The notes under the pieces are model-generated. The model was not told where the DNA came from. It made no database searches and worked only from the letters and a program-made list of their open reading frames with translations. Shown here in pieces: positions 30,394-42,231 of a DNA stretch of 64,000 nucleotides. The DNA is from Affinibrenneria salicis (GTDB lineage: Bacteria > Pseudomonadota > Gammaproteobacteria > Enterobacterales > Enterobacteriaceae). The translations under genes were made by a program, and so were the position numbers. The stretch's first letter is position 1. Each line of letters begins with the position of its first letter. The stretch is taken from NCBI RefSeq assembly GCF_008710095.1, contig NZ_VYKJ01000001.1, forward strand, positions 186,001 through 250,000. Direction: 5' to 3'.

Positions 30394-31545
30394 TTAATCC
30401 GCCTGCTTACGCAGAAACGCCGGGATATCCAGGTAGTCAGGCTCTTTATTTGACTGAGTGCCCTGGTCATTAACCACCTTCGCCGCCGGTTTTTCCTGCT
30501 GCAGAGGAGACATCCCGTGCTGCTGATAACGATGATCCATTACCGGCTGGCTGGAGGACTTATTGGTCACCAGCGTAATCTCAGGACGTTTGTCCATGCC
30601 GATGCCGGTCGCCACCACGGTAACGCGCAGTTCATCGTTCATCTCCGGATCGAGAGAGGTACCGATCACCACGGTCGCGTTATCGGAAGCAAACGCGCGA
30701 ATGGTGTTACCCACGGTTTCAAACTCGTCCAGACGCAGGTCGAAGCCCGCCGTAATGTTGACCAGAACCCCACGCGCGCCGGACAGATCGATATCTTCCA
30801 GCAGCGGGCTGGAAATGGCCATTTCCGCCGCTTCTTCAGCACGATCTTCACCGCGCGCCACGCCTGAACCCATCATGGCGTAACCCATTTCGGACATCAC
30901 GGTGCGCACGTCGGCGAAGTCGACGTTCATCAGACCCGGACGGGTGATCAGCTCGGCAATCCCCTGCACCGCGCCTTTCAGCACGTCGTTGGCGGCGCCG
31001 AACGCATCCAGCAGGGAGATACCGCGACCCAGTACCTTGAGCAGCTTGTCGTTCGGGATAGTGATCAGCGAATCCACGTGTTTGGACAGCTCGGCGATAC
31101 CCTGCTCAGCAAAGGCCATACGCTTCTTGCCTTCAAAATTAAACGGCTTGGTGACCACGGCCACCGTCAGGATGCCGAGATCCTTAGCCACTTCGGCAAC
31201 CACCGGCGCGGCGCCGGTGCCGGTGCCGCCGCCCATACCTGCGGCGATGAACACCATGTCCGCCCCTTCGAGCGCCGCGCGCAGCGCGTCGCGGTCTTCT
31301 TCGGCGGAGGTACGGCCGACTTCCGGATTAGCGCCGGCGCCCAGACCTTTGGTAATGCCGTTACCGATCTGGATGGTCTGGCCCACCGCTGTTTTACGCA
31401 GAGCCTGCGCGTCGGTATTCACCGCGAAGAACTCCACCCCTTCGATGCGTTCACGCACCATGTGTTCGACGGCGTTGCCGCCGCCCCCACCGACGCCGAT
31501 GACTTTAATCACCGCGTCGTTGGTTAACTCCATTGGTTCAAACAT
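30394..31545 (-). CDS. ftsZ: Tubulin-like cell division GTPase
   Basis: This 383-residue GTPase polymerises into the Z-ring. Seen: the tubulin signature GGGTGTG at residues 105-111, the T7 loop region NVDFADVRTVM, a disordered Gln-rich linker, and the C-terminal peptide DYLDIPAFLRKQAD that binds FtsA, ZipA and ZapD. Length equals E. coli FtsZ. It follows ftsA by 72 bases. Confidence 0.99.
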   Translation of the reverse strand: MFEPMELTNDAVIKVIGVGGGGGNAVEHMVRERIEGVEFFAVNTDAQALRKTAVGQTIQIGNGITKGLGAGANPEVGRTSAEEDRDALRAALEGADMVFIAAGMGGGTGTGAAPVVAEVAKDLGILTVAVVTKPFNFEGKKRMAFAEQGIAELSKHVDSLITIPNDKLLKVLGRGISLLDAFGAANDVLKGAVQGIAELITRPGLMNVDFADVRTVMSEMGYAMMGSGVARGEDRAEEAAEMAISSPLLEDIDLSGARGVLVNITAGFDLRLDEFETVGNTIRAFASDNATVVIGTSLDPEMNDELRVTVVATGIGMDKRPEITLVTNKSSSQPVMDHRYQQHGMSPLQQEKPAAKVVNDQGTQSNKEPDYLDIPAFLRKQAD

Positions 31546-31617
31546 AGTTTCTCTCCGTTTTGTGCCTGTAACTTCGGGATCATAATCGTTTTGCGATACG
31601 ATCTCTTTCGATAAACA

Positions 31618-32874
31618 TTAAAATTCTTTTCTCAACCAGCTATTGATACGTTTAAACCAGCTGCCGACTGAGGCGCGTTTCTCTGCTTCATGCTCACCAC
31701 CCAGGTGAGACTCTTTACCGTAATGCAGCAACCCGACCGCCGTTGAGTAGTAGGGTTCCTGTGCATAATCCGTTAAGCCTGTAATATTTAGCGGCTGACC
31801 AATGCGCACTTGCGTATGGAATACGCGCTGGGCGCAGGCGGCCAACCCGTCAATCTGCGCGGCGCCGCCTGTCAGCACGATACCGGCCGCCAGATGATGC
31901 TTCACGCCCTGCTGACGTAACTGCTCCTGCAACTGTAAAATTTCGTCGTTCACCAGATTCAGCAATTCGGTGTAACGGGGCTCAATCACTTCGGCCAGCG
32001 TCTGCCGCTGCAAACTGCGCGGCGGCCGGCCGCCAACGCTCGGCACTTCCACGCTTTCATCTTTGCTGACGATCGAGCCCAGCGCGCAGCCATGACGCAC
32101 CTTAATCGCTTCGGCGTCGGTCGGCGGCGTGCCGAAAGCATAGGCGATATCGCTGGTCACCACATTGCCCGCATAGGGGATCACTTTGGTGTGGCGCAGC
32201 GCGCCGCCGGTATACACCGCGATATCCATCGTGCCGCCGCCGATATCCACGACGCAGACGCCCAGCTCGCGTTCGTCTTCGGTGAGCACCGCATAGCTGG
32301 AGGCCAGGCCGGCGAAGATCAGTTGATCGACCTTCAGCCCGCAGCGTTCGACCGCTTTCACGATATTCTTCGCCATATCATTGTGGCAGGTAATCAGATG
32401 CACCTTAGCCTGCATACGCACGCCCGACAGCCCGACCGGATTCTTAATGCCTTCCTGATAGTCGATGGCATATTCCTGCGGAATAACGTGCAAAATGCGA
32501 TGTTCATCGCGCACACGCACCGACTTGGCGGTGTGCACCACGTTTTCCACGTCTTCCTGCGTCACTTCTTCTTCGGAAATCGGCACCATGCCGATTTCGT
32601 TCTGGCAGCTAATGTGTTTGCCGGACAGCGCCAGATAGACCGAGGAAATCTGGCAATCGGCCATCAACTCGGCCTGATCAATGGTGCGCTGTACGCACTT
32701 GACCACCGACTCCAGATCGTTGACGCCGCCTTTATCCATACCGCGCGAGGGACAGCTGCCAACACCGATAATGTTGACCATGCCATCGGGCAGAACCTCC
32801 CCTACCAGCGCAGCGACTTTTGCTGTACCGATTTCCAGCCCAACTACCAGTTTTCTGTCCGTCGACTTGATCAT
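31618..32874 (-). CDS. ftsA: Actin-like cell division protein
   Basis: This 418-residue actin homologue anchors FtsZ to the membrane and recruits the later divisome. Seen: ATP-binding segments [15 protein letters not shown] and [13 protein letters not shown], the 1C domain between them, and a C-terminal amphipathic targeting helix ([14 protein letters not shown]). Its ATG overlaps the ftsQ stop by 4 bases (ATGA). Confidence 0.98.
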   Translation of the reverse strand: MIKSTDRKLVVGLEIGTAKVAALVGEVLPDGMVNIIGVGSCPSRGMDKGGVNDLESVVKCVQRTIDQAELMADCQISSVYLALSGKHISCQNEIGMVPISEEEVTQEDVENVVHTAKSVRVRDEHRILHVIPQEYAIDYQEGIKNPVGLSGVRMQAKVHLITCHNDMAKNIVKAVERCGLKVDQLIFAGLASSYAVLTEDERELGVCVVDIGGGTMDIAVYTGGALRHTKVIPYAGNVVTSDIAYAFGTPPTDAEAIKVRHGCALGSIVSKDESVEVPSVGGRPPRSLQRQTLAEVIEPRYTELLNLVNDEILQLQEQLRQQGVKHHLAAGIVLTGGAAQIDGLAACAQRVFHTQVRIGQPLNITGLTDYAQEPYYSTAVGLLHYGKESHLGGEHEAEKRASVGSWFKRINSWLRKEF

Positions 32875-33740
32875 TGTTGTTTAGCCTGTGCCTGATTCTG
32901 TTGCTGATGACTGTCTTGCCGGTTGTCTTCCTGCTGACCAACACCCTGTACCTGATCGATAAAGGCCGGGGCCCAACCGACTGCCGCCCCAGTGTCATAA
33001 CGCAAATCGACATAGCCGATTCGTTTGCTATCGTTCTGCGCCTGACGCTGCAGCAGCGGATAAAGCTCAAGAAAACGCTGCAGGCGCCGGGTGCGCTCAT
33101 CCCGGCCCAGCTCCAGCCGGATATCGTTGTCCAGCGCCAGCTGCCAGGAGTGACGAGCGCTCATCGCCACCATTTTAAGGTTCAGCCTGGCCGACGCCAG
33201 CGCCTGACTCATGGTGCGATACCCCTCCAGCACCTCTTTTTCGCCGCCTTCGGGTCCGTACAGCAGCGGCATCTTCATGTTCCGAATCCGCTCCGCCGGC
33301 ACGCTAAAGGCGTTGCCGTCGGCGTCCACCATCTGTAAATCGTTCCAGCGCGCCGCCGGCACATACTCCACCAGATGGATCTTCAGTTCGTCCGGCCACT
33401 GCTTACGTACGCTGGCCTGCTTAACCCACGGCAGACGTTCGATCTGCTGCTGGATAACGTCGACGTCCTGAGTCATAAACGTACCCGGCGCGCCCAGCGC
33501 CAGGATCGCCTGACGGATATCGTCGTTGGTGGTGTAATGCCGCTCCCCGGTCATCACCAGGCGAGAGAGCGGCAGACGACTGGCGTCTTTCATCCACTCC
33601 ACCACCATCCAGCCGCCCCATACGATGGTGCCCAGCACCATCAGCATGAAAATCACGCCCGCCAGCTGACCGCCATTGCTGCGCCGCGTCCCCTGGCGTT
33701 CCGGGCCACGGCCGCGCGTGTTCAGTGCCGCCTGCGACAT
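32871..33740 (-). CDS. ftsQ: Bitopic divisome protein
   Basis: This 289-residue protein has one membrane span at about residues 26-48, a POTRA domain ([19 protein letters not shown]) and a beta domain that binds FtsB and FtsL. It is 13 residues longer than E. coli FtsQ (276); the difference is a Gln-rich tail after about residue 263. Its stop overlaps ftsA by 4 bases and its start is 1 base after the ddlB stop. Confidence 0.97.
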   Translation of the reverse strand: MSQAALNTRGRGPERQGTRRSNGGQLAGVIFMLMVLGTIVWGGWMVVEWMKDASRLPLSRLVMTGERHYTTNDDIRQAILALGAPGTFMTQDVDVIQQQIERLPWVKQASVRKQWPDELKIHLVEYVPAARWNDLQMVDADGNAFSVPAERIRNMKMPLLYGPEGGEKEVLEGYRTMSQALASARLNLKMVAMSARHSWQLALDNDIRLELGRDERTRRLQRFLELYPLLQRQAQNDSKRIGYVDLRYDTGAAVGWAPAFIDQVQGVGQQEDNRQDSHQQQNQAQAKQQ

Positions 33741-33741
33741 A

Positions 33742-34671
33742 TCAGTCGGCCAGTTCCAGAATGCGCGCCGCCAGTTGCGAGAAGCTCATCCCTCGCTGAC
33801 GCGCCGCCATCGGCACCAGACTGTGGCTGGTCATACCCGGCGAGGTATTCACCTCCAGCAGGTAAAACGCGCCGTCGCCGTCCTGCATCACGTCCACCCG
33901 TCCCCAGCCGCGACAATCCAACGCGCAATATGCATCCCGCGCCAGCTGCGCCAATTGCGCTTCCTGCCGCGGCGCTAAACCGGCCGGACAAAAATACTGC
34001 GTCTCATCCGACAGATACTTCGCGTCATAGTCATAAAAGGTGGCCGAGGCCGCCGCCTGGATGCGGATCGACGGCAACACGTCATCCCCGAGAATGGCGA
34101 CGGTAAACTCCGGACCGCTCAACCATTTTTCCACCAGGACATCGTCGTCATGACGGAAGGCTTCATCCAGCGCAGCGGCCAGCTCGTCGGCCCGATCGAC
34201 CTTGCTCATCCCGACGCTGGAGCCTTCGCGGCTCGGCTTCACGATCAGCGGCAGCCCAAGCGCCGCAATCTGCGGCGCCAGCGCCGTCGCCCACTCGCCG
34301 TCGGCGAACTGCCGGCGCTGAATCAGCACATAAGGCGCCACCGGCAGCCCCGCCGCCTGCCACACCATCTTGCTGCGCAGCTTGTCCATGGTCAGCGCCG
34401 AGGCCATTACGCCGCTGCCGGTGTAGGGCAACCGTAAAAACTCCAGCACCCCCTGCAGCGTGCCATCTTCGCCGCCGCGACCGTGCAGGGCGATAAACAC
34501 TTTGTCGAACCCCGCCGTTTTCAGCTCCGTCACCGGAAAATCACGCGGGTCGACCGCGTACGCATCGATCCCCGCGTCTCTCAGCCCCGCCAGCACCGCC
34601 TGACCGGACTGCAGGGAGACATCACGTTCGGCAGAGGTTCCACCCAGTAAAACTGCGACTTTCTCTGTCAT
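33742..34671 (-). CDS. ddlB: D-alanine--D-alanine ligase B
   Basis: This 309-residue ATP-grasp enzyme joins two D-Ala for the wall pentapeptide. Seen: [17 protein letters not shown], the [14 protein letters not shown] loop, and the ATP-grasp core [14 protein letters not shown] with Mg-binding [12 protein letters not shown] near the end. The ATG at 34671 has GAGG upstream; an alternative GTG at 34683 overlaps the murC stop. Confidence 0.97.
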   Translation of the reverse strand: MTEKVAVLLGGTSAERDVSLQSGQAVLAGLRDAGIDAYAVDPRDFPVTELKTAGFDKVFIALHGRGGEDGTLQGVLEFLRLPYTGSGVMASALTMDKLRSKMVWQAAGLPVAPYVLIQRRQFADGEWATALAPQIAALGLPLIVKPSREGSSVGMSKVDRADELAAALDEAFRHDDDVLVEKWLSGPEFTVAILGDDVLPSIRIQAAASATFYDYDAKYLSDETQYFCPAGLAPRQEAQLAQLARDAYCALDCRGWGRVDVMQDGDGAFYLLEVNTSPGMTSHSLVPMAARQRGMSFSQLAARILELAD

Positions 34672-34679
34672 GATGTTCC

Positions 34680-36140
34680 TCACTGCGTTATCTGCGGCTG
34701 CAGGCGGTTATCGGCCAGACTGCGCGACAGTCGGCCAATATTGCCCGCGCCCTGCATCAGGACCAGATCGCCCGGGTTTAGCGCCTGTGACAATAATTCC
34801 GGCAAAGTATCCGCTTCCGAGACCAAAATAGGATCAATCCGACCCCGGCCGCGGATGGTGCGGCACAGCGAGCGGCTGTCCGCGCCGGGAATCGGCGTTT
34901 CTCCCGCGGAATACACGTCCAGCACCAGCAGAACGTCGACCTGCGACAGCACGTTGGCGAAGTCGTCGTACAGGTCGCGGGTGCGCGTGTAGCGATGGGG
35001 CTGAAACACCATGACCAGACGCTTATCCGGCCAGCCGGCCCGCGCCGCTTTGATGGTCGCATCCACTTCCGTCGGGTGGTGCCCATAGTCATCCACCAGC
35101 ATCACGCTGCCGGATTTGCCGTTGACCGGCGACAGCGGGAACTCGCCCAGGAAGTCGAAGCGGCGCCCGGTGCCGGCGAACCCCGCCAGCGCGCGCAGAA
35201 TCGCGTCATCGTCGATCCCTTCCTCGGTCGCCACCGCTACGGCCGCCGCCGCATTCAGCGCGTTGTGACGGCCCGGCGCGTTGAGCGTCACCTGCAGCAG
35301 CGGCTTATCCTGACGCACCAGCGTAAAATGCCCCTGGGCGCCGGTCTGCCGATAATCGGCGACCCGCACATCGGCGTCATCGCTGAAGCCATAAGTGGTG
35401 ATGTGGCGCCCCACGCGCGGCAACAGTTCGCGAATCACGTTATCGTCGACGCACATCACCGCGCGGCCGTAAAACGGCAGATTGTGCAGGAAGCTGATAA
35501 ACGTCTGCTTCAGGTTCTCAAAGTCGCCATGGTAGGTCTCCATGTGATCGGCTTCGATATTGGTCACAATCGCCACCATCGGCTGCAGATGCAGGAACGA
35601 CGCGTCGCTCTCATCCGCTTCAGCAATCAGGTAACGACTGGAGCCGAGCCGCGCATGCGTGCCGGCCGCTTTCACCAGCCCGCCGTTGACAAAGGTCGGG
35701 TCCAGTCCCGCCTCGGCGTAAATGCTGGTCACCATCGCCGTGGTCGTCGTTTTACCGTGCGTGCCGGCGATAGCGATGCCGTGGCGAAAACGCATCAGTT
35801 CCGCCAGCATTTCCGCGCGCCGGATCACCGGAATGCGGGCCTCATGCGCCGCGACAATCTCCGGGTTATCCGCCGGGATCGCGCTAGACACCACCACCAC
35901 GCTGGCGTCCAGCACATTTTCCGGACGATGATGGAAATAAATCTGCGCGCCCAGCTCCGTCAGCTGTTGCGTCACCGCGTTCGGCGCCAGGTCCGATCCG
36001 CTGATCTGATAACCTTCATTGGCCAACACTTCGGCGATACCGCCCATGCCGGCACCACCGATGCCGACAAAATGGATGTGCCGGACGCGACGCATCTCGG
36101 GCACGATTGAACGCAGTTTCGCCAGTTGTTGAGTATTCAC
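34680..36140 (-). CDS. murC: UDP-N-acetylmuramate--L-alanine ligase
   Basis: This 486-residue cytoplasmic ligase adds L-Ala to UDP-MurNAc. Seen: the Rossmann start [21 protein letters not shown], the P-loop GTHGKT at residues 126-131, and the Mur ligase central and C-terminal domains ([10 protein letters not shown]). It lies 67 bases after murG, a gap with a short GGGCGA/TCGCCC hairpin. Confidence 0.98.
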   Translation of the reverse strand: MNTQQLAKLRSIVPEMRRVRHIHFVGIGGAGMGGIAEVLANEGYQISGSDLAPNAVTQQLTELGAQIYFHHRPENVLDASVVVVSSAIPADNPEIVAAHEARIPVIRRAEMLAELMRFRHGIAIAGTHGKTTTTAMVTSIYAEAGLDPTFVNGGLVKAAGTHARLGSSRYLIAEADESDASFLHLQPMVAIVTNIEADHMETYHGDFENLKQTFISFLHNLPFYGRAVMCVDDNVIRELLPRVGRHITTYGFSDDADVRVADYRQTGAQGHFTLVRQDKPLLQVTLNAPGRHNALNAAAAVAVATEEGIDDDAILRALAGFAGTGRRFDFLGEFPLSPVNGKSGSVMLVDDYGHHPTEVDATIKAARAGWPDKRLVMVFQPHRYTRTRDLYDDFANVLSQVDVLLVLDVYSAGETPIPGADSRSLCRTIRGRGRIDPILVSEADTLPELLSQALNPGDLVLMQGAGNIGRLSRSLADNRLQPQITQ

Positions 36141-36207
36141 TTCTTTTATCGTTACCTTGTCTATTATCGGGCGACTCGTCTCGCCCGGTAAGCCCGCCGG
36201 AATTCAG

Positions 36208-37275
36208 TTATCCGCGGGCCGCCTTGCTCACTTCGCTCGCCACGCGCTCGGTCGCATCCGGGATGGCCACCGCGCGGGCTTTTTTCGCCATTTCCAGCAG
36301 CGCAGGACGATCCCACGCCGCCAGCGTCTGGCTGACGGCCGCAACGCTAAGCTGCGGCTGTTCGATAATTTTGGCGGCGCCCGCCTGTTCCAGCGGCAGC
36401 GCATTCCAGTATTGCTGGCGGTCCTTATGCTGAAACGGCACAAACAGCGCCGGCAGCCCCGCCGCCGCGATTTCGCTCACCGTCAGCGCGCCGGAGCGAC
36501 ACACCACCACATCCGCCCACGCGTAGGCGGCGGCCATATCATCGATAAATTCCGTCACTTTATGCTGCGGCTGGCCCGCCTGCGCATAGGCCTGGCGTAC
36601 GCTCTGCTGGTTGCCCTTGCCGGACTGATGCCACAGCGTCACCCGATCGCCCAGCTGCGCCGCGACGCCCGGCATCGTCTGGTTCAGCACGCGCGCGCCC
36701 TGACTGCCGCCGACCACCAGCACGCGAATCGGGCCGTCGTGCGCGGCAAAACGCGCTTCCGGCCGATCCAGCGCCAGCACGTCGGTGCGCACCGGGTTGC
36801 CGACCACGGCCGCGCGCGGGAAGGCGCCGGGAAACGCCTGCAGCACCGTCTTCGCGATACGCGACAGCCAGCGATTGGTCAGACCGGCAATGCCGTTTTG
36901 CTCATGCAGCACCACCGGGATACCGCACAGCCAGGCCGCCAGGCCGCCGGGACCGGAAACGTAGCCGCCCATGCCGAGCACCACGTCGGGCCGGTAGCTG
37001 CGCATAATGGCCCGCGCCTGACGCACCGCGCGAAAAATACGCCACGGCGCGCCCAGCAGGGCCATTATTCCTTTGCCGCGCAGCCCGGAAATACGAATAA
37101 AATCGATGTCGATACCGTGTTTAGGCACCAAATCGGCTTCCATCCGATCGGCGGTACCGAGCCAGCGTACCTGCCAGCCCTGCGCCATCAGGTGATGTGC
37201 GACCGCCAGGCCGGGGAACACATGGCCCCCGGTTCCGCCCGCCATCACCATCAAACGCTTGCCTTCGCCGCTCAT
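36208..37275 (-). CDS. murG: UDP-GlcNAc:lipid I glycosyltransferase
   Basis: This 355-residue peripheral GT28-family enzyme adds GlcNAc to lipid I, making lipid II. Seen: the G-loop [11 protein letters not shown] at residues 13-23 and a second loop [10 protein letters not shown] with the donor site HQSGKGNQ; the acceptor-site [12 protein letters not shown] lies near residue 124. Its start overlaps ftsW by 4 bases. Confidence 0.98.
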   Translation of the reverse strand: MSGEGKRLMVMAGGTGGHVFPGLAVAHHLMAQGWQVRWLGTADRMEADLVPKHGIDIDFIRISGLRGKGIMALLGAPWRIFRAVRQARAIMRSYRPDVVLGMGGYVSGPGGLAAWLCGIPVVLHEQNGIAGLTNRWLSRIAKTVLQAFPGAFPRAAVVGNPVRTDVLALDRPEARFAAHDGPIRVLVVGGSQGARVLNQTMPGVAAQLGDRVTLWHQSGKGNQQSVRQAYAQAGQPQHKVTEFIDDMAAAYAWADVVVCRSGALTVSEIAAAGLPALFVPFQHKDRQQYWNALPLEQAGAAKIIEQPQLSVAAVSQTLAAWDRPALLEMAKKARAVAIPDATERVASEVSKAARG

Positions 37276-38474
37276 CGGGCACTCCTTGTAAACGCCTGCG
37301 CCATAGTCAGGCGCGTTTCATAATCAATCCGCAGCAATAGCACGATCGCCGTCGACATAATGATCAGACTCGAACCGCCGTAACTAATCAGCGGCAGCGT
37401 CAAACCTTTGGTCGGCAGCATGCCGGCCGCCGCGCCGACATTCACCAGCGTCTGGAAGCTAAACCAGATACCGATCGAACAGGCCAGAAAGCCGGAAAAG
37501 CGCTGATTAATCTCCAGCGCCCGCCGGCCGATCGACATGGCGCGAAAAGCGACGAAGAATATCATTAACAACGCCAAAACCACACCGATATAGCCAAGTT
37601 CCTCGCCCAAAATAGAGAAAATAAAGTCGGTGTGCGCCTCCGGCAAATATTCCAGTTTCTGCACCGAGTTTCCCAGCCCCTGTCCCCACAGTTCGCCGCG
37701 GCCAAACGCCATCAGCGACTGGGTCAGCTGATAGCCGCTGCCGAACGGATCGTCCCACGGATTCCAGAACGAAGTCACGCGGCGCATACGGTACGGCTCC
37801 GCCACAATCAACAGCCCCACGGCGAAGATGCCGCAGCCGATAATCGCCAGAAATTGCCACATCCGGGCGCCGGCCAGGAACAGCATCGCCAGCGTGGTGA
37901 TAAACAGCACCACCACCGTGCCGAGGTCCGGCTGCGCCAGCAGCAGCACCGCCAGCACCACCATCACGCCCATCGGTTTACAGAAGCCCCAGAAATTGTT
38001 GCGCACTTCGTCGACCTTGCGCACCATATAGCTGGAGAGGTAGCAAAACAGCGCCAGTTTCGACAGTTCCGCCGGCTGAATACGCAGCGGCCCGAAAGCG
38101 ATCCAGCGCGAGGCGCCGTTCACCGAGCTGCCGACCACCAGCACCACCAACAGCATCACCATCGCCAGCAGCAGCAGCACGCCGCTGTAGCGCTGCCAGG
38201 TATCCATCGGAATGCGCAGGGTAACCAGCGATAAAGCGAACGCCAGCCCCAGATAGAGCGCATCGCGTTTAGCGAATAAAAACGGATCGCTGGCCAACCG
38301 CTGACCCACGGGCATTGACGCCGACGTCACCATCACGAATCCGATAACGGCGAGGCCGAACGTTAGCCAAAGCAGGGTCCGGTCGTACAGCACGTAGCTG
38401 AGCGAATCGCTCTCCCGCGTCCCCATGACCCAGCTTTTTAGCCGTTCCACCACGCCCGCACCGGAAAATGTCAT
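37272..38474 (-). CDS. ftsW: SEDS-family septal peptidoglycan polymerase
   Basis: This 400-residue inner-membrane protein has about 10 hydrophobic spans and works with FtsI as the septal glycosyltransferase. Seen: the SEDS segments [23 protein letters not shown] and the C-terminal [16 protein letters not shown] (in pieces). Length is slightly below E. coli FtsW (414), mainly at the N-terminus. It overlaps murG by 4 bases and murD by 1. Confidence 0.98.
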   Translation of the reverse strand: MTFSGAGVVERLKSWVMGTRESDSLSYVLYDRTLLWLTFGLAVIGFVMVTSASMPVGQRLASDPFLFAKRDALYLGLAFALSLVTLRIPMDTWQRYSGVLLLLAMVMLLVVLVVGSSVNGASRWIAFGPLRIQPAELSKLALFCYLSSYMVRKVDEVRNNFWGFCKPMGVMVVLAVLLLAQPDLGTVVVLFITTLAMLFLAGARMWQFLAIIGCGIFAVGLLIVAEPYRMRRVTSFWNPWDDPFGSGYQLTQSLMAFGRGELWGQGLGNSVQKLEYLPEAHTDFIFSILGEELGYIGVVLALLMIFFVAFRAMSIGRRALEINQRFSGFLACSIGIWFSFQTLVNVGAAAGMLPTKGLTLPLISYGGSSLIIMSTAIVLLLRIDYETRLTMAQAFTRSAR

Positions 38475-39790
38475 CAGCCGAGCTCCTCCGCCAGACGGGC
38501 GAACTCGTCGCCGCGCTGTTCAAAACTGCGGAACTGATCGAGACTGGCGCAGGCGGGAGACAGCAGCACCATATCGCCGGCCGCCACGCGCGAGGCGATG
38601 ACCCGCATGGCCTGTTCCATCGTCTGGAAGCGTTCCGCCCGATCGGGGCGCAGAGCCAGCAGTTGATCGCCGTCGCGGCCGAAACAGTACAGCCGAATAT
38701 TATCGCCCTGTAGATACTGACTCAGCGGCGAAAAATCGGCGGATTTGCCGTTGCCGCCCAGCAGCAGATGCAGCGTGCCTTCCACCTGCAGTCCGTTCAG
38801 CGCGGCTTCGGTGCTGCCGACGTTGGTCGCCTTCGAGTCGTTGATCCAGCGGATGCCGTTACGTTTCCACACCTGCTGGAAGCGATGCGCCAGACCGGTA
38901 AAATGAGTCAGCGCGGTCAGCATCGAGGGGCGCGGGATACCGACGGCATCGCCCAGCGCCATCGCGGCCAGCGCATTGGTGTAATTATGCACCCCCACCA
39001 GCGTCATCTCGCGGGTATTCAGTACGCGCTCGCCGCGCACCCGCAGCCAGGTTTCGCCCTGCTGACGGTTCAGGTGATAGTCGCCGACATCGACGCCAAA
39101 GCTGACGCAGCGCTCATCGGCGCCGCGCACCGGCATGCTAAGCGCGTCATCGGCATTCACCACGCAGACTTTGGCGTTTTCATAAATCCGTAATTTTGCC
39201 GCGCGATACTGCTGCAGCCCGAGCGGATAGCGATCGGAATGATCCTCGGTCACGTTGAGGATGGTGGCCGCCGCCGCCTGCAGGCTGCTGGTGGTTTCCA
39301 ACTGGAAGCTCGACAGCTCCAGTACGTAAAGCTGGCACTCCTGCTGCAGCAGTTGCAGCGCGGGCAGGCCGATATTGCCGCCGACCCCGACCGCCCAGCC
39401 GGCCGCGCGCGCCATGTCGCCCACCAGCGTGGTGACCGTACTCTTACCGTTCGAGCCGGTGATCGCCACCACCGGCGCCTGCGCCTCGCGGCAGAACAGT
39501 TCAATATCCCCGACGATTTCCACGCCGGCCTGTTGGGCGGCGCTCAGCGCCGGCGTAGTCAGCGCGATACCGGGGCTGGACACGATCAGATCCGCATCCA
39601 GCAGCCAGTCTTCGTTGAGATCGCCCAGATGGCGCTCAATGTTCTCCGGCAGTTTATCCAGACCTGGGGGCGTGATTCGGGTATCCATCACACGCGGCGT
39701 CACGCCCCGTGCAAGAAAGAAATCAACACAGGACAGCCCGGTCAGGCCAAGCCCGATAATGACAACCTTTTTACCCTGATAATCCACCAT
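38474..39790 (-). CDS. murD: UDP-N-acetylmuramoyl-L-alanine--D-glutamate ligase
   Basis: This 438-residue cytoplasmic ligase adds D-Glu. Seen: the P-loop TGSNGKST at residues 111-118, the N-terminal uracil-binding [19 protein letters not shown], and [11 protein letters not shown] with a Mg-ligand His. It ends at the ftsW start and begins 3 bases after mraY. Confidence 0.98.
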   Translation of the reverse strand: MVDYQGKKVVIIGLGLTGLSCVDFFLARGVTPRVMDTRITPPGLDKLPENIERHLGDLNEDWLLDADLIVSSPGIALTTPALSAAQQAGVEIVGDIELFCREAQAPVVAITGSNGKSTVTTLVGDMARAAGWAVGVGGNIGLPALQLLQQECQLYVLELSSFQLETTSSLQAAAATILNVTEDHSDRYPLGLQQYRAAKLRIYENAKVCVVNADDALSMPVRGADERCVSFGVDVGDYHLNRQQGETWLRVRGERVLNTREMTLVGVHNYTNALAAMALGDAVGIPRPSMLTALTHFTGLAHRFQQVWKRNGIRWINDSKATNVGSTEAALNGLQVEGTLHLLLGGNGKSADFSPLSQYLQGDNIRLYCFGRDGDQLLALRPDRAERFQTMEQAMRVIASRVAAGDMVLLSPACASLDQFRSFEQRGDEFARLAEELG

Positions 39791-39793
39791 GGT

Positions 39794-40876
39794 TTACCGT
39801 ACCTTCAGCGTTGCCAGGCCAATCAGCACCAGCATCAGCGAAATTACCCAAAAGCGCACGATGACGCGCGGTTCCGGCCAGCCTTTAAGTTCATAATGGT
39901 GATGAATCGGCGCCATACGGAAAATCCTCTGACCGCGCAACTTAAAGGACCCTACCTGCAGAATCACCGACAGGGTTTCCACCACGAACACCCCGCCCAT
40001 AATCACCAGCAAAAATTCCTGCCGCAACAGCACCGCGATGGTGCCCAACGCGCCGCCCAGCGCCAGCGAGCCGACGTCGCCCATAAACACCTGCGCCGGA
40101 TAGGTGTTGAACCATAAAAAGCCCAGCCCGGCGCCGACGATAGCGGTACAGACAATCACCAGCTCGCCGGCGTGACGCAGATAAGGAATATGCAAATAGC
40201 TGGCGAAATTAGTATTCCCGGTGGCCCAGGCCACCAGCGCGAAACCGGCCGCCACAAACACCGTCGGCATGATGGCCAGCCCGTCCAGGCCGTCGGTCAG
40301 ATTGACCGCGTTGCTGGTGCCGACAATCACAAAGTAGGACAGCAGGATATACAGCAGCCCCAGTTGCGGCATCACATCTTTAAAGAACGGCACCACCAAC
40401 TGCGTGGCGGGCGTATCCTTACCAATCGCGTACATGGCGAACGCCACCACCAGCGCGATCACCGACTGCCAGAAATACTTCCAGCGCGCGATCAGCCCGC
40501 GGGTATCCTTACGCACAACCTTGCGATAATCATCGACAAAACCGACGACGCCGTAGCCGATCAGCACAAACAGCACGCACCAGACGTAGGGATTGGACGG
40601 GTAAGCCCACATCAACACCGAGATCGTGATGGAGGTCAGAATCATCAGTCCGCCCATCGTCGGCGTACCGCGCTTGCTAAAGTGCGACTCCGGTCCCTCG
40701 CTGCGCACCACCTGGCCGATTTGCAATTTTTGCAGCCAGGCAATCAGGTGCGGCCCCATCCACAGCGAAATGATCAGGGCAGTCAGCAGGCTGACAATGG
40801 CGCGAAACGTCAGATACGAAAAGACGTTAAAGCCGGAATAAAATTTGACCAGATGCTCGGCCAGCCAGACTAACAT
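39794..40876 (-). CDS. mraY: Phospho-MurNAc-pentapeptide translocase
   Basis: This 360-residue inner-membrane enzyme with about 10 spans transfers phospho-MurNAc-pentapeptide to undecaprenyl phosphate, making lipid I. Seen: the Asp pair in [20 protein letters not shown], and the [11 protein letters not shown] and PIHHHYE loops of the active site. It overlaps murF by 7 bases. Confidence 0.98.
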   Translation of the reverse strand: MLVWLAEHLVKFYSGFNVFSYLTFRAIVSLLTALIISLWMGPHLIAWLQKLQIGQVVRSEGPESHFSKRGTPTMGGLMILTSITISVLMWAYPSNPYVWCVLFVLIGYGVVGFVDDYRKVVRKDTRGLIARWKYFWQSVIALVVAFAMYAIGKDTPATQLVVPFFKDVMPQLGLLYILLSYFVIVGTSNAVNLTDGLDGLAIMPTVFVAAGFALVAWATGNTNFASYLHIPYLRHAGELVIVCTAIVGAGLGFLWFNTYPAQVFMGDVGSLALGGALGTIAVLLRQEFLLVIMGGVFVVETLSVILQVGSFKLRGQRIFRMAPIHHHYELKGWPEPRVIVRFWVISLMLVLIGLATLKVR

Positions 40877-42231
40877 GTTGCATTCTCCTGTAACGCGCGT
40901 ACTACCTGCTCCATTGCGGCACTACGTGAACCCTTAATAAGTACGGTGATTACCGCATGTTCAGACAGTAACGCCATTAAACGGGCGACGAGTGCTGCCT
41001 TATCCTGAAAATGTTCGCCGCATCCGCTGGCCTGGCTTATCAACGCACTGAGCGTTCCCACGCTCAGCACCTTATCAATACCTGCCGCTCGCGCCGCTTC
41101 GCCCACCTGACGATGACAGGCCGGTGCTTCATCGCCCAGCTCAGCCATATCGCCCACCACCATCACCCGAAAACCCGGCATCTCGGCCAGCGTTTGCGCC
41201 GCTGCGGTCATGGAGCCGACGTTGGCGTTATAGCTATCGTCCAGCAGACGTTTGCCCTGCGCCAGCGCTATCGGGAACAGACGCCCCGGCACCGGCTGTA
41301 GTTCGGCCAGCCCGGCGCGCACCGCTTCCAGCGTTGCGCCGGCCGACATCGCCAGCGCCGCGGCCGCCAGCGCATTGGCGATGTTATGTCGCCCCGGCAA
41401 CGGCAGGCCCACCCGCAACCGGCCGAACGGCGAGTGCAGCGTAAAATGCGTGCCCTGCGCGTCGACCGCCGTCTCGCTGGCGTAAAAATCGATGTCGGTC
41501 CCGGCCTGCGGCGAGAAGCGCCAGACCCGTTTCTGACCGATGGTGCTCTGCCAGCGCGGCCAGTCATGGCTGTCGGCGTTGATGATCGCCGTGCCGTCGA
41601 CCGGCAGACCGGCGAAAATTTCGCCTTTGGCCTGCGCCACTCCGGCCAGCGAACCGAAACCGGCCAGATGCGCGCTGGCCAGATTATTCACCAGCGCGCT
41701 GCGCGGCCGGGTCAGATCGGTGGTCCAGGCGATTTCGCCGATATGGTTGGCGCCCAGCTCGATGACGGCGAAATCATGTTCCGTCGTCAGGCGCAGCAGC
41801 GTCAGCGGCACGCCGATATCGTTATTAAAATTGCCGGCGGTCGCCAGCACGTTGCCGCACTGACGCAGGATGGCGGCGGTCATTTCCTTAACCGAGGTTT
41901 TACCCGACGACCCGGTCAGCGCCACCACATACGCCTTGCTTTGCTGACGCACCCAGGCGGCCAACTGGCCCAGCGCCTGACGGGTATCGGCAACCAGCAG
42001 TTGCGGGACGTCAACAGGTAAGCGCTTACTCACTATTAAAGCTGCGGCGCCGGACGCGACGGCATCATCGGCATAGTCATGCGCGTCGAAACGTTCGCCT
42101 CGCAGCGCCACGAACAGGCTGCCGGCGCCAATCTTGCGCGTATCCGTCGACACCGCGTCGATCGTGCAGTCTTCGCCAATCAGTTGCGCGCCCAGCACCT
42201 GGGTCAGTTGACGCAGAGAAACCGAAATCAT
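40870..42231 (-). CDS. murF: UDP-MurNAc-tripeptide--D-alanyl-D-alanine ligase
   Basis: This 453-residue ligase adds the D-Ala-D-Ala made by DdlB. Seen: the P-loop GSSGKTS at residues 107-113, the [10 protein letters not shown] metal segment and the [12 protein letters not shown]-terminal domain signature. It overlaps mraY by 7 bases and murE by 4. Confidence 0.98.
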   Translation of the reverse strand: MISVSLRQLTQVLGAQLIGEDCTIDAVSTDTRKIGAGSLFVALRGERFDAHDYADDAVASGAAALIVSKRLPVDVPQLLVADTRQALGQLAAWVRQQSKAYVVALTGSSGKTSVKEMTAAILRQCGNVLATAGNFNNDIGVPLTLLRLTTEHDFAVIELGANHIGEIAWTTDLTRPRSALVNNLASAHLAGFGSLAGVAQAKGEIFAGLPVDGTAIINADSHDWPRWQSTIGQKRVWRFSPQAGTDIDFYASETAVDAQGTHFTLHSPFGRLRVGLPLPGRHNIANALAAAALAMSAGATLEAVRAGLAELQPVPGRLFPIALAQGKRLLDDSYNANVGSMTAAAQTLAEMPGFRVMVVGDMAELGDEAPACHRQVGEAARAAGIDKVLSVGTLSALISQASGCGEHFQDKAALVARLMALLSEHAVITVLIKGSRSAAMEQVVRALQENATC

